A DNA stretch of 64,000 nt from Planctomycetota bacterium (GCA_003671275.1 QWPB01000063.1:1-64000); one strand, 5' to 3'; counted from the stretch's first letter, positions 1 through 9,182 are shown. Numbers and translations are program-made. The notes: generated by a model from the sequence alone, not told the origin.

Positions 1-430
1 AACATCGTTAGATGCCACGCTTGCTTCCACCAGATTTCCAAAGATCAAAGCCAAGTGCCTCGCACTTAACTCGCAGGCCAACAAGAACTTACGCCCCCAC
101 CAACCCACTCCCCCCAGAAATTGCGTTCCCGGCGGGTCGAGCAGTTTATGACTCCTCTCAGGGCATGTCAATCATCCGAAGCAAGTTTTTTCCGGATGTC
201 CGCCAGTGCCTCTTTGTGCAGGTTTCTATCGATGACCTGCCCAACGGCTCGATGTTGATGTTACCCGGCTGGCGATCCGGTTTCCACTAAAATCGCACAA
301 TCTCCTTTGAGACAAGTGGATACGATTTCCATTCATTTTTGACATCGCCTTAGCTTCCTGCTGTCTGCATCCTCGGAAACAATTCCGATTCCTGTCAGAA
401 TGCCTACGTACCCTTTGGAGAATTCTGAAC
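1..430. other. Intergenic region upstream of panB
   Basis: No convincing gene is seen; the short open frames here have no recognisable protein character. A TTGACA hexamer lies at 339-344, but no good -10 box follows at 16-18 bases. A TTTGGAG stretch at about 413-419 could serve as a weak ribosome binding site for panB, ten bases before its ATG. Confidence 0.5.
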
Positions 431-1243
431 ATGAGTGCGTCTCCCTCGAAAGCGAATCGGTCCGTGACGGTTCCGGATTTTGTCAAAGCCAAGTCTGTGG
501 GGCGCAAGCTCAGTATGTTGACGGCGTACGATGCGCTGTGGGCGCGGATGTTTGATGAATCTGACGTGGATGCGCTACTTGTGGGGGACTCCTTGGGGAT
601 GGTGGTTCAAGGGCACCAAACGACGTTGCCCGTAACTCTCGATGAAATCATCTATCACGCCAAGATGGTCACTCGAGTCACCGAGCGGGCACTGGTCGTG
701 GTCGATTTGCCATACATGACCTATCAGGTCAGCAACGAGCAGGCAGTAATGAGCGCGGGGCGCATCCTGAAAGAGACCGGCGCGAGTGCCGTGAAATTGG
801 AGGGTGGACAGGCCCAGGCAGAGGCCATCGCAGCGCTCGCTCGAGTCGAGATTCCCGTGATGGCACATGTTGGCATGCGTCCGCAGTCGATCCGCAAGTT
901 CGGTCGGCACTCCGCGATTCAGCGGGATGCAGATCAGTTGCTGGCGGATGCCCTCGCGGCGGAACAGGCCGGGGCATTTTCGGTCGTCCTGGAGTTAATC
1001 CCTCGATCGATCGCTGCCGAGATCACGCGGCAGCTGTCGATCCCCACCATTGGAATTGGAGCAGGCCCCGACTGCGATGGCCAGGTGCTGGTTTCTCCGG
1101 ACATGTTGGGGCTTACGGGGTTTCGCCCCAAATTCGTGAAGCCGTATGCGCAATTGCGTGAAGTCGTGCAAGCAGCCGTGCGGGAGTATTGCCAGGAAGT
1201 GCGAGATGGTGAGTTCCCCAACGACACGCACAGCCATCAATAG
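431..1243 (+). CDS. panB: 3-methyl-2-oxobutanoate hydroxymethyltransferase
   Basis: Ketopantoate hydroxymethyltransferase transfers a hydroxymethyl group from methylene-tetrahydrofolate to alpha-ketoisovalerate, the first committed step of pantothenate and CoA synthesis in the cytosol. The 270-residue length is normal for PanB. Family motifs are in order: LTAYDA near residue 33, the metal-binding stretch LLVGDSLGMV near 50, the Asp of VVVDLPYM near 95, AVKLEGG near 120 and AHVGMRPQ near 142, then GIGAGPDCDGQVLV near 205. The ATG at 431 follows a weak TTTGGAG site. A small coiled-coil gene starts 47 bases downstream on the same strand. No other pantothenate gene is in the window. Confidence 0.96.
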   Translation: MSASPSKANRSVTVPDFVKAKSVGRKLSMLTAYDALWARMFDESDVDALLVGDSLGMVVQGHQTTLPVTLDEIIYHAKMVTRVTERALVVVDLPYMTYQVSNEQAVMSAGRILKETGASAVKLEGGQAQAEAIAALARVEIPVMAHVGMRPQSIRKFGRHSAIQRDADQLLADALAAEQAGAFSVVLELIPRSIAAEITRQLSIPTIGIGAGPDCDGQVLVSPDMLGLTGFRPKFVKPYAQLREVVQAAVREYCQEVRDGEFPNDTHSHQ

Positions 1244-1290
1244 TGTTCAGCATTCAAGCTCGGCAGCTGCCACGGAGGGGGGACACCACC

Positions 1291-1494
1291 ATGCATCTCG
1301 AAGAACGGTTGATTCGAATTGAGTCCGCGCTGATGGAGTTACAGCGGCAGGTGGAGTTACTGCACGAAGCGCTGCTCGATCAGCAGCGGGATGTCTATGG
1401 TGTGCAGACACAGGTTCGAAAGATCGAGGCGCTGGCCAGCGAATGGGCCGATCAGCCGCGCTCGCCCGAGGAAGAACGCCCGCCGCATTACTGA
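1291..1494 (+). CDS. SlyX-like short coiled-coil protein
   Basis: A 67-residue protein that is mostly one amphipathic helix with regular heptads (LEERLIRIESALMELQ, then repeated Leu, Gln and Glu), ending in a charged Pro-rich tail. Length, composition and start resemble the SlyX family of small coiled-coil proteins, whose function is unknown. The ATG at 1291 is preferred over the upstream in-frame ATG at 1243 because a GGAGGGGGG ribosome binding site lies just before it and the coiled coil begins there. It follows panB by 47 bases and may share its transcript. The SlyX assignment is by general resemblance only. Confidence 0.7.
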   Translation: MHLEERLIRIESALMELQRQVELLHEALLDQQRDVYGVQTQVRKIEALASEWADQPRSPEEERPPHY

Positions 1495-1536
1495 GGGGGC
1501 TGGCGGTGGTTCCTGGGAGGAGGAGTCGGACTGGAA

Positions 1537-2409
1537 TTACGTAATGGGCTCTCGTTCGCCCGACTCGCGAAACGCTCCCGTTTGAAGATAGCGGCGAGTG
1601 GCCTCCATGGCCGCTGGGTTCCAACACTGGAAGGAATGCAGGCAGCGGACAGTGAAGGAATCCGTGGCTCCCACCAGTCGGGCACTGTTGACGGTCACGA
1701 TCCCATCATCATCTCCCGGGATGAGGGGATTGAATCCCTCGGCGGTTCCACGGGCTCCGGCAATGACGCCAAACTCAAAGGACGGGACCGGCAGCGTTGC
1801 TGTGAAATTGTCCGGTTCCGCGATCAGTTCCTGACCAGCCGGACCAAAAATTGTTCGAAACAACAGGTTCTGTCGCAGCATCGTGGCAATTTCGGCTCCG
1901 GCATTTGGTGTCCCGATCATCACCAGTCGACCAATGCGTGGATCGGAATAACTCTGACACCAGCGACGCACCACCAGTCCCCCCATGCTATGCACGACAA
2001 AGTGAATCTTCTCGATCCCCTCCAGTGACTCGATGATCGACTGCAGTTGATCGGCAAACTGATTGATCGTGCGCTGAGTGCTGGGATAGTCGATGGCGAC
2101 GAATTGATACCCGTCCGGTTCGAGAAAGCGACGCATCGCGTCCCACGATTTGGATGATCGTAAGATGCCATGCAGAGCAATCACCGCGGTTCCCGTCATC
2201 GGTTCCAACTGTTTTTCAATGCGGGCCTGGTCCAGGGCTTTCTGGCAATCCTCGTGAGTCCCCCATGCGCGACGGATATCACTGGGATCAAGCAGGCGAC
2301 TGTGGCCTGACAGGACGTGCTGTTGAATGCGCCAACCGCGAAAGAAGGCTCGATCTTCCCAGAACTGCCGACCACCCATCGTGGGAAAAGGAACGTTGAG
2401 ACGCGGCAT
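1537..2409 (-). CDS. Alpha/beta hydrolase, lipase-like
   Basis: A 290-residue alpha/beta hydrolase. The nucleophile elbow is seen as HSMGGLV (GxSxG type, Ser nucleophile), preceded by the oxyanion strand AVIALHGILRSS and followed by MIGTPNAGAE, a pattern typical of lipases and PGAP1-like esterases. A DDDGIVTV stretch and a late His (CLHSF) are candidates for the acid and base of the triad. No signal peptide is visible, so it is probably cytoplasmic. I chose the ATG at 2409, which has a GGGGG stretch just upstream, over the one at 2439. The substrate cannot be told from sequence. It is convergent with the SlyX-like gene and downstream of the FG-GAP gene. Confidence 0.85.
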   Translation of the reverse strand: MPRLNVPFPTMGGRQFWEDRAFFRGWRIQQHVLSGHSRLLDPSDIRRAWGTHEDCQKALDQARIEKQLEPMTGTAVIALHGILRSSKSWDAMRRFLEPDGYQFVAIDYPSTQRTINQFADQLQSIIESLEGIEKIHFVVHSMGGLVVRRWCQSYSDPRIGRLVMIGTPNAGAEIATMLRQNLLFRTIFGPAGQELIAEPDNFTATLPVPSFEFGVIAGARGTAEGFNPLIPGDDDGIVTVNSARLVGATDSFTVRCLHSFQCWNPAAMEATRRYLQTGAFRESGEREPIT

Positions 2410-2478
2410 GGAACCCCCAGCGAGAGAGAGGAGAGGCATTTATCATTACGAATTCGTGTGGCCAAGCGATGCCCGGAC

Positions 2479-3654
2479 TCAGCGCGATGCAGCGGTGCGA
2501 TTCCAGTAGATTTTCAGGTTATGCGTCGCCCGTCCGCCAGCGATCACTTCGGGGTAGCCGTCCCCGTTAAGGTCGCCGGTGACCAGATCCTCGGAGGCCA
2601 TCCCGCCGAGGTCGAGCGGATGTCGGTCCCATTTCGTCCCGGCGTCGTTGCTGGCCCGGTAGTAGTAGACCGCCACTTTGCCGTCCGTGTTTGGCTCACG
2701 ATGGCCCGCGATGATCTCGTCGACGCCGTCATGGTCCAGGTCAGCACACCCCAGCGCGTGCCCCTGCTTGAAGCTGTCGTCGATCACCTGCCGATCGGCG
2801 AGTTGGCCTTCCGGGAGCGGCATCGGGCCGGTGTAGACGACGACGCTGTGGCCGTGCATTGGTTCGACGGTCGCCAGGAAGAATTTGTCCTTGCCGAGCC
2901 GCCCGAGCTTTACTTCACCCGCCCCGGTTTCCTCCGGTTTGGTGCCTGCCGTTCCGGTGCCGATCTGCCGCTTGGAGAACTTGCCGCTGCCTTCATGTCG
3001 AAACAGGAACACCCCCTCCTGGCTCGAAGTCAGTGTGCCATCCACGTGGTCTCCATTGAGGTCGAGGTGCCAGTGGTTATGCACCCGGTGCAGCGACTCG
3101 TCCATCACGGTCAGCGGCCAGCGGTCGGCCGTCGGGGCATTGGGAATCTCAAACGCCAACAGCCGCACGCCGGGAGCTTCACTCGGGTTGAGCGGCGAGA
3201 CGACCAGTTGAGGCCGGTCCTTCCCGAGGACGTTCCCGAACCGCATGCGATGGGTCGAGACCTCTTTGGCAATCGGGAACACCTGCCACTTCTCATCCAG
3301 CGAGGCCCCGCGCTTCAGCCAGTACATCGTCCCGAGCTTGGTCCACCCGGCTCCGAGGGCAAAGTCGATCTGCCCATCGCCGTCGATGTCGAAGGGGGCG
3401 ATGCAGACGTGATCGCGCTCGACTTGATCCTCGATGATGACGCGCGGCTTCCAGGTGGGATTCTCGTACCACAAGACGCGGTTCTCGGTGACGGCGATGA
3501 CATCCGGCTTTCCGTCCGTGTTCACATCGGCCAGAGAGACCGCGTAGCACGCAACCTTGGCGACCGCCGAATCCAGCTCTTGAGTCTCGAACTGGATCTC
3601 TCCAGCCGAGAGGACCGACGACAACAGCAACAGCAGGCCAGAGAGTGCGCGCAT
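2479..3654 (-). CDS. Exported FG-GAP/VCBS repeat protein
   Basis: A 391-residue exported protein beginning with a clear signal peptide (MRALSGLLLLLSSVLSAG). The mature part carries about five FG-GAP/VCBS units, each built around a calcium-binding-like loop: DVNTDGKPDVI, DIDGDGQIDFA, DLNGDHVDGT, DLDHDGVDEII and DLNGDGYPEVI. Such repeats form beta-propellers and are very common in Planctomycetota secreted or surface proteins; the ligand is unknown. The ATG at 3654 is chosen because the signal peptide starts there; an upstream in-frame ATG would add 27 unlikely residues. A long open frame on the opposite strand is only a shadow of this gene. Confidence 0.85.
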   Translation of the reverse strand: MRALSGLLLLLSSVLSAGEIQFETQELDSAVAKVACYAVSLADVNTDGKPDVIAVTENRVLWYENPTWKPRVIIEDQVERDHVCIAPFDIDGDGQIDFALGAGWTKLGTMYWLKRGASLDEKWQVFPIAKEVSTHRMRFGNVLGKDRPQLVVSPLNPSEAPGVRLLAFEIPNAPTADRWPLTVMDESLHRVHNHWHLDLNGDHVDGTLTSSQEGVFLFRHEGSGKFSKRQIGTGTAGTKPEETGAGEVKLGRLGKDKFFLATVEPMHGHSVVVYTGPMPLPEGQLADRQVIDDSFKQGHALGCADLDHDGVDEIIAGHREPNTDGKVAVYYYRASNDAGTKWDRHPLDLGGMASEDLVTGDLNGDGYPEVIAGGRATHNLKIYWNRTAASR

Positions 3655-3787
3655 GGGAACCTCGTGGATGGACAGCATCGATGCTGCCAGCGTACACGAG
3701 GCACGTTCATGTTCACCAGCCAAACCGCGAGTCAACCTTCGGCAGGGATCTCACCCGAAGTAATTCTCAGTCCCCCGCTTTGAGATT

Positions 3788-4807
3788 CTACCCCAGCCGT
3801 TTGCCGTACTGTTCCGCGTAGTATTTCAAGTAGTCGCCCGAGCGAATCCGGCGGACCCACTCCTGGTTCGCGATATACCAGTCGATTGTTTCCTGAATGC
3901 CGCGTTCAAACGTGTACTGCGGCACCCAGCCCAGTTCCTGCTCAGCCTTGGAGCAGTCGATTGCATACCGCAGATCGTGCCCCGGTCGGTCAGCCACGTT
4001 GCGGATCAGGCTTTCGGTCTTGCCCAGCTTCTGGATCAGCAGCTTGGTGAGATCGATGTTCTTCATCTCGCAGCGTCCGCCAAAGTTATAGACCTCGCCG
4101 ACCCGGCCTTTGCGGAGAGTGGCGTCGATCCCGCGGCAGTGATCGACCACATGAATCCAGTCCCGGACGTTTGTTCCCGCTCCGTAGACCGGCACCTGCT
4201 GATCGGCCAGCAGATTCGAGATGAACAGCGGGATCAACTTCTCGGGGAACTGATAGGGACCGTAGTTGTTCGAACACCGGGTCGTCAGGCACGGGAAGTG
4301 GTACGTATGGTAGTACGCCCGCACCAGCAGGTCCGCAGCTGTCTTCGACGCCGAATACGGGCTGTTGGGGGCCAGCGGAGTCTCTTCGGTGAACAGCCCC
4401 GTCTCACCCAGCGAGCCGTAGACCTCGTCGGTCGAGACCTGGACATAGCGGGGGATGTTGAACTTACGGCAGGCGTCCAGCAGCGTCTGGGTGCCGACAA
4501 TGTTCGTGGTGATGAATGGTCCGCTGTCGAGGATGCTGCGGTCGACGTGGCTTTCAGCGGCGAAATTCAGGACCGCGTCGATCGGAGTGCTGGCGAGTAC
4601 CCGCTCAACTTCGGCCCGGTCGCAGATGTCGACCTTCTCAAATTGATAGCGTGGATCGCCTTCAAAGTCGGCGAGATTCTCAAGATTGCCCGCGTAGGTC
4701 AGCTTGTCGACGTTAATGATGGTCAGCTCGGGATGCTCGTTCAGCTCCATGCGAATGAAATTGGAGCCAATAAAGCCGCAACCGCCAGTAACGAGAATGG
4801 TCTTCAT
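3788..4807 (-). CDS. rfbB: dTDP-glucose 4,6-dehydratase
   Basis: RmlB/RfbB converts dTDP-D-glucose to dTDP-4-keto-6-deoxyglucose in deoxysugar (rhamnose-type) synthesis. The 339-residue length fits. Seen in order: the NAD-binding glycine motif GGCGFIGSN at the N-terminus, NFAAESHVD near residue 80, the active-site DEVYGS near 125, the catalytic YSASK near 158, and RCSNNYGPYQFPEKLIP near 185. The ATG at 4807 puts the Rossmann motif at its usual place; the frame upstream to 4930 lacks conserved character. No other rml gene is nearby, so the rest of the pathway must be elsewhere. Confidence 0.95.
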   Translation of the reverse strand: MKTILVTGGCGFIGSNFIRMELNEHPELTIINVDKLTYAGNLENLADFEGDPRYQFEKVDICDRAEVERVLASTPIDAVLNFAAESHVDRSILDSGPFITTNIVGTQTLLDACRKFNIPRYVQVSTDEVYGSLGETGLFTEETPLAPNSPYSASKTAADLLVRAYYHTYHFPCLTTRCSNNYGPYQFPEKLIPLFISNLLADQQVPVYGAGTNVRDWIHVVDHCRGIDATLRKGRVGEVYNFGGRCEMKNIDLTKLLIQKLGKTESLIRNVADRPGHDLRYAIDCSKAEQELGWVPQYTFERGIQETIDWYIANQEWVRRIRSGDYLKYYAEQYGKRLG

Positions 4808-5135
4808 GAGTGGGAGGTGGTCAGAGAGGCGAGATGAATCAAAATGAGCGACGAGGCTCGACACCTGCCTCGTCTGGCGAATCATGTGCCAGAGTTTAGC
4901 GGAAATGCCTTTGCCGAACCCGCTTCGCAATCCCGTGATCGGATTCAGTGGCTGGTTGACGGCACAATCGGATTATTCCTCAGCGCCCGGCTCCTCGGAG
5001 ATTTCCCGTTCTGACTTCACTGGCGGCTCCGCGCCGGCGCGTGCCGAACCTCACGAATGATTGACAGTGACTCGCGCGGGATGGACGATGATTCAACTCA
5101 TCTCGTCAAAATGCTCGAATGGAGCGCGACTCACC
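4808..5135. other. Divergent intergenic region, rfbB / sulfatase
   Basis: This stretch of about 330 bases separates rfbB (minus) from the sulfatase gene (plus). No gene is convincing within it. It should hold promoters for both directions; one candidate for the sulfatase is listed separately at 5061-5089. Confidence 0.5.
5061..5089 (+). promoter_or_regulatory. Candidate sigma-70 promoter of the sulfatase gene
   Basis: A perfect TTGACA -35 hexamer (5061-5066) is followed after 17 bases by GACGAT (5084-5089), which keeps the A2, A5 and T6 positions of the -10 box. It lies 46 bases before the sulfatase ATG. Seen by eye only. Confidence 0.3.
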
Positions 5136-6680
5136 ATGCGATTGTCTGCATTGTTCTGGCTGCGATGTCTGATTGTTGGTTTGGGATGCCTGCGGGGCGA
5201 AATGACCTTGGCGGCGGAAGCCAGCCGGCCCAACATCGTGTTCCTGTTCTCAGACGATCACGCTTACCAGGCAATCTCTGCCTATGGCGATGAGCGAAAG
5301 CTCCTCGCAACGCCGCATATCGACCGGATTGCGAAACAGGGGATGCGGTTTGACCGGTGCCTGGTCACGAACTCGATCTGCGGCCCCAGCCGGGCGTGCA
5401 TACTGACGGGAAAGTACAGCCACAAGAACGGCTTCTACAACAACACGAACAGCAAGTTCGACAGTTCACAGACGACATTCCCCAAACTTCTGCAGGGGGC
5501 GGGGTACCAGACCGCGGTGATCGGCAAATGGCACCTGATGACCGACCCGACCGGGTTTGATGAATGGCACATCCTTCCTGGACAGGGGGTGTACTACAAC
5601 CCGCCGATGATTCACAACGGCCAGAAGGTCAAGCACGAGGGCTATACGACCGACCTGATTACGGACTTCTCGCTGGAGTGGCTGAAGAAGCGCGACCCCA
5701 GTAAGCCGTTCCTGCTGATGTGCCAGCACAAGGCCCCCCACCGCGAATGGTCACCGGCCCTGCGTCATCTGGGTCACCAGGGAAAGACGCCCTTCACCGA
5801 ACCTCGGAACCTGTTCGATGACTACGCCAACCGGGGGCTGGCCGTTCGTGACCAGGACATGACCATTGAAAAAACCTTTACGGAACTGGACGCCAAGCTG
5901 AAGACCCCCGGGTCGCTGAACGCCGATCAGAAGAAGGTCTGGGACGCCTACTATGAGCCGCTGAACAAGGAATTCCGCGAGAGTCAGATGTCGGGCAGCG
6001 ACCTGGTCCGCTGGCGATACCAGCGGTACATGCACGACTACCTGGGCTGCATCAAGGCGGTCGATGAAGGAGTGGGGCGCGTGCTGGACTACCTGGACGA
6101 GGCGGGCCTTGCCGAGAATACGATTGTGGTCTATTCGTCGGATCAGGGGTTTTACTTGGGCGAACACGGCTGGTTCGATAAGCGGTGGATCTTCGAAGAG
6201 TCCCTGCGAACACCGCTGGTTGTCCGATGGCCCGGCGTGACGAAGGCGGGACAAATCTGCGACGAGATCGTCTCGAATGTGGATTTCGCACAGACATTTC
6301 TGGAAGCTGCGGGCGTCACCGCACCGTCTGACATGCAAGGGGCCAGCCTGATCCCCCTGCTCAAGGGCCAGACGCCCGAACACTGGCGTAAGAGTTTTTA
6401 CTACCACTACTACGAATACCCCCAGCCGCATCGCGTCCGCCCCCACGAAGGGGTCATTACCGCGCAGCACAAACTGGTTCGGGTATACGCACCCGAAGAG
6501 CCCTACTTCGAGCTGTATGACCGGAAGGTCGATCCCGCTGAGATGAAAAGCTTCGCAAACGATCCGGCCTACGCAGAGACCGTCGAAACGCTGAAGGGCG
6601 AACTGGCTCGGCTGCGGGCGGAACTGGATGTTCCCGCTGAGACACCCCGAGAAGCGTTCGGGAATGCCCCCCTGAAGTAG
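5136..6680 (+). CDS. Sulfatase, resembling N-acetylglucosamine-6-sulfatase (mucin-desulfating type)
   Basis: A 514-residue exported sulfatase of the alkaline-phosphatase superfamily that hydrolyses sulfate esters, probably on polysaccharides. After a signal peptide (MRLSALFWLRCLIVGLGCL) come the metal-binding FLFSDDHAYQAISAYG, the formylglycine site CGPSRACILTGK (Cys type, CxPxR), GKWHL, and a C-terminal SSDQGFYLGEHGW. The DDHAYQAISAYG wording is what I associate with the GlcNAc-6-sulfatase-like subfamily, but the substrate is an inference. Activity needs a formylglycine-generating enzyme that is not in this window. The ATG at 5136 is chosen because the signal peptide starts there. A DUF1570-type gene follows after 36 bases, probably in the same operon. 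Confidence 0.92.
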   Translation: MRLSALFWLRCLIVGLGCLRGEMTLAAEASRPNIVFLFSDDHAYQAISAYGDERKLLATPHIDRIAKQGMRFDRCLVTNSICGPSRACILTGKYSHKNGFYNNTNSKFDSSQTTFPKLLQGAGYQTAVIGKWHLMTDPTGFDEWHILPGQGVYYNPPMIHNGQKVKHEGYTTDLITDFSLEWLKKRDPSKPFLLMCQHKAPHREWSPALRHLGHQGKTPFTEPRNLFDDYANRGLAVRDQDMTIEKTFTELDAKLKTPGSLNADQKKVWDAYYEPLNKEFRESQMSGSDLVRWRYQRYMHDYLGCIKAVDEGVGRVLDYLDEAGLAENTIVVYSSDQGFYLGEHGWFDKRWIFEESLRTPLVVRWPGVTKAGQICDEIVSNVDFAQTFLEAAGVTAPSDMQGASLIPLLKGQTPEHWRKSFYYHYYEYPQPHRVRPHEGVITAQHKLVRVYAPEEPYFELYDRKVDPAEMKSFANDPAYAETVETLKGELARLRAELDVPAETPREAFGNAPLK

Positions 6681-6716
6681 CCGTCCGTACTCACTCTTCG
6701 TCCAGGCAGGTCGTTC

Positions 6717-7952
6717 ATGCTTCGTTGGCTCCTCGTACTGCTCATCGGCGGATGGACGTTGGCCTACGGGCCGATTGCCGAAGCCCAGTCATCCCGGACG
6801 CGGACGCCGAAGCTGGAGATTCGGGTCGAGCCGGGGCCGGTCCCGCTCTATCGAACTCGTAATTATGCGGTGATGACCGACCTGCCAGAGGACGAGGCCC
6901 GCGAGCTGTTGGCGCGGCTGGAAACCATGCTGGTTTTGATCAGCCGGTATTGGGGCAAGCCGAATTCGCAATCCATCGACATGTATGTCGTACGTGATGT
7001 GAAGAAGTGGCCGGAAGGAATTCTGTCCCCCGAGGGGTTGGATCACATCGAAGCAGGCGGGGGAGTTACGCTCGGTCAGACCCAGCAAAACGCATTGACC
7101 GGGCAGATTCTGGCCTCGCGGGCGATGGTCTATGCGGTGGCCGATCGCGGGACGCCTCAACACGAAGCGGTACACGCTTACTGCATGCTCAATTTCGGTC
7201 GCACCGGTCCCGTCTGGTATTCAGAGGGGATGGCGGAGATGGGTCAGTACTGGGTCGACAAGGATCCAGCGGTGCATTGCCATCCCGAAGTCGTCAAGTA
7301 CCTCAAGTCCGAAACGCCCAAACCGCTGACCGAGATCACCGAATTGGCCCAGCAGACCGGCGACAGCTGGCAGAATTACGCTTGGCGGTGGGCGCTGTGC
7401 CATCTGCTGGCGAACAATCCGAACTACGCCCCCCGGTTTCATCCGCTGGGGATGGCCCTGCTCAATGGACAACGAACCAGTTTCGAAGACGTGTACGGCC
7501 CCATGGCCAGGGAGATCTCGTTCGAGTACCTCCAGTTCCTGAAGAACTTTGACATCGGCTATCGGGCGGACCTGTGCGGGTGGGACTGGAAGGCCAAATT
7601 CTCCGCCGTTCTGACTCGCCCCCTGACCGCCAAAATCAAGGCGGCGGGTGGCTGGCAACCCGCCCGCATCCTCGTGAAATCCGGCGAGACGTATCAATAT
7701 TCGACACAGGGAGAGTGGGCCCTGGCCAAGGATGGTGAAAAAGTGACAGCTGCCGGTACCGCCAACGGACAAGGCCGCCTGGAAGCTGTGATCTTCCACA
7801 ACTACGAGTTGAGCGAGGTCATTGAACTGGGAACCGAAGGCACATTGACCGCTCCGATCGAGGGCAAACTGTTTCTTCGCTGCCGTGACTCGTGGGCCGA
7901 ACTGGGGGACAACTCCGGTGAAGTGACGGTGAAGCTGACGAAGCCCGAGTAG
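6717..7952 (+). CDS. Exported DUF1570-like, zincin-type putative peptidase
   Basis: A 411-residue protein with a signal peptide (MLRWLLVLLIGGWTLAYG, cleaved near AEAQS). The centre has HEAVH near residue 146, the zinc-binding HExxH of gluzincin peptidases, and about 20 residues on WYSEGMAEM, which supplies a candidate third zinc ligand (Glu). This is the arrangement of the DUF1570 family common in Planctomycetota; peptidase activity is inferred, not proven. The roughly 130-residue C-terminal part is rich in beta strands (SGETYQYSTQGEW and onward) and may bind substrate or carbohydrate. It follows the sulfatase by 36 bases, which suggests joint action on extracellular glycoconjugates. Confidence 0.75.
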   Translation: MLRWLLVLLIGGWTLAYGPIAEAQSSRTRTPKLEIRVEPGPVPLYRTRNYAVMTDLPEDEARELLARLETMLVLISRYWGKPNSQSIDMYVVRDVKKWPEGILSPEGLDHIEAGGGVTLGQTQQNALTGQILASRAMVYAVADRGTPQHEAVHAYCMLNFGRTGPVWYSEGMAEMGQYWVDKDPAVHCHPEVVKYLKSETPKPLTEITELAQQTGDSWQNYAWRWALCHLLANNPNYAPRFHPLGMALLNGQRTSFEDVYGPMAREISFEYLQFLKNFDIGYRADLCGWDWKAKFSAVLTRPLTAKIKAAGGWQPARILVKSGETYQYSTQGEWALAKDGEKVTAAGTANGQGRLEAVIFHNYELSEVIELGTEGTLTAPIEGKLFLRCRDSWAELGDNSGEVTVKLTKPE

Positions 7953-8116
7953 CGCCTGCCTGTCGAGCCACGGATGAGGGGCAGGTACCATGTCCGCCCG
8001 TGAAAGTTGTTCGATTGCAGCCGTTTGAGCGGCCTTCGGACTCATGCACCAACAACTATTCGTTCGTTCACATAAAACGCTGAATCCCGCTTGTGGCGGC
8101 TCTCATACCGCCCTAA

Positions 8117-8219
8117 CATGAACCGCTTCCCTCCGCGCAGGGCAGCTTCGCGGGCCGCAGGCTCGCTGGTTTTCCGGCGGCAGGCCACCTCACGGTCCCG
8201 GAAAGCGTTGCGGTTCATG
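8117..8219 (+). repeat. 10-base inverted repeat spanning a start codon
   Basis: The arms CATGAACCGC (8117-8126) and GCGGTTCATG (8210-8219) are perfect reverse complements 83 bases apart. The downstream arm contains the ATG at 8217 that I take as the start of the next gene. In RNA, pairing would bury that start codon. Confidence 0.6.
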
Positions 8220-9182
8220 CCCCGTCTGTTTGTTAATCTGTTGGCCGATGGCGTCCCCGTCGAAGAGGTGTACCTCCTCGCCGATCGCCAGCTCCGAGCC
8301 AATCGCCACGCTGAGACCTATCTGCTCGCCCAGCTTCGAGATAAGACCGGACAGATCAGCGGCCTCCACTGGAATGTCAATGAGGCCACGGCCTCCGCAC
8401 TACAGTCTGGGGACTATGTCAAGGTACGCGGCAAGGTCCAACTCTTTCAAGGAAACCTCCAGCTGATCCTGAACCGGATCGAAAAGGTGACCCCCGAGTC
8501 GGTTGAGGCAGCGGACTTCCTGCCCGAAACCTCCGTCAATACTGAGCGGCTGCTGAGTCGGCTGCGAGCGATTCTGGTGAGTATCGATGACACTCCCATC
8601 CGGATATTGATGGAGTGTTTCCTCGACGATGCCGAATTCATGGAGCGCTTTGCGGCGGCCCCGGCGGGGATTCGGCTGCATCATGCCTACGCCGGCGGGT
8701 TGATGGACCATGTGGTCAATCTGCTGGAAACGATTCTGCGGATTGCCGATCTGTATCCGAAGGTCGACTCGCGGCTGCTGCTGGCGGGAGCCTTCCTGCA
8801 CGACATTGGCAAGGTCCGGGAACTCGAATACGAATCGGTGTTTGGCTACACCGACGAAGGCCAGTTGATCGGCCATCTGGTGCAAGGGGTCGAGATGGTC
8901 AACGAGCGGCTTCCCGAGGCGGAACGCCGCCTGGGTCGACCGTTCCCGCCCGAGACGCTGCTTCGCATCAAGCATATGCTCGTGAGTCATCACGGCACCT
9001 ATGAATTCGGCAGCCCCAAACTGCCGATGACCCCAGAAGCGATCGCGCTGCATCATCTCGACAACCTCGATGCGAAGGTCAACGAGTACATGACCTTGAT
9101 TGAGAATGACCCCAGTCCGCAATCGACCTGGACCCCATACCAGGCCACGATGCAGCGGAAGATTTTCAAAGGGGGCGGCTGA
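8217..9182 (+). CDS. OB-fold plus HD-domain protein, YhaM-like 3'-5' exoribonuclease
   Basis: A 321-residue protein with an N-terminal OB-fold nucleic-acid-binding domain (residues about 10-100; LLAQLRDKTGQISG and VKVRGKVQLFQGNLQLI) followed by an HD metal-dependent phosphohydrolase domain. The HD motif is seen as HHAYAGGLMDHV, LAGAFLHDIGK, and later HMLVSHHGTYEFGS. This is the layout of YhaM/CBF1-type 3'-5' exoribonucleases, which trim single-stranded RNA and DNA in the cytosol. The ATG at 8217 begins the conserved part (MPRLFVNLL); an in-frame ATG at 8118 would add an Arg-rich stretch that does not look conserved. The start codon lies within an inverted repeat. argF follows after about 90 bases. 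Confidence 0.85.
   Translation: MPRLFVNLLADGVPVEEVYLLADRQLRANRHAETYLLAQLRDKTGQISGLHWNVNEATASALQSGDYVKVRGKVQLFQGNLQLILNRIEKVTPESVEAADFLPETSVNTERLLSRLRAILVSIDDTPIRILMECFLDDAEFMERFAAAPAGIRLHHAYAGGLMDHVVNLLETILRIADLYPKVDSRLLLAGAFLHDIGKVRELEYESVFGYTDEGQLIGHLVQGVEMVNERLPEAERRLGRPFPPETLLRIKHMLVSHHGTYEFGSPKLPMTPEAIALHHLDNLDAKVNEYMTLIENDPSPQSTWTPYQATMQRKIFKGGG

Noticed and set aside
2317-3783. A 488-codon plus-strand open frame
   Set aside because: It is antisense to the FG-GAP gene, which has a signal peptide and repeated calcium-loop motifs; the plus-strand product shows no domain and only reflects GC-rich codon bias.
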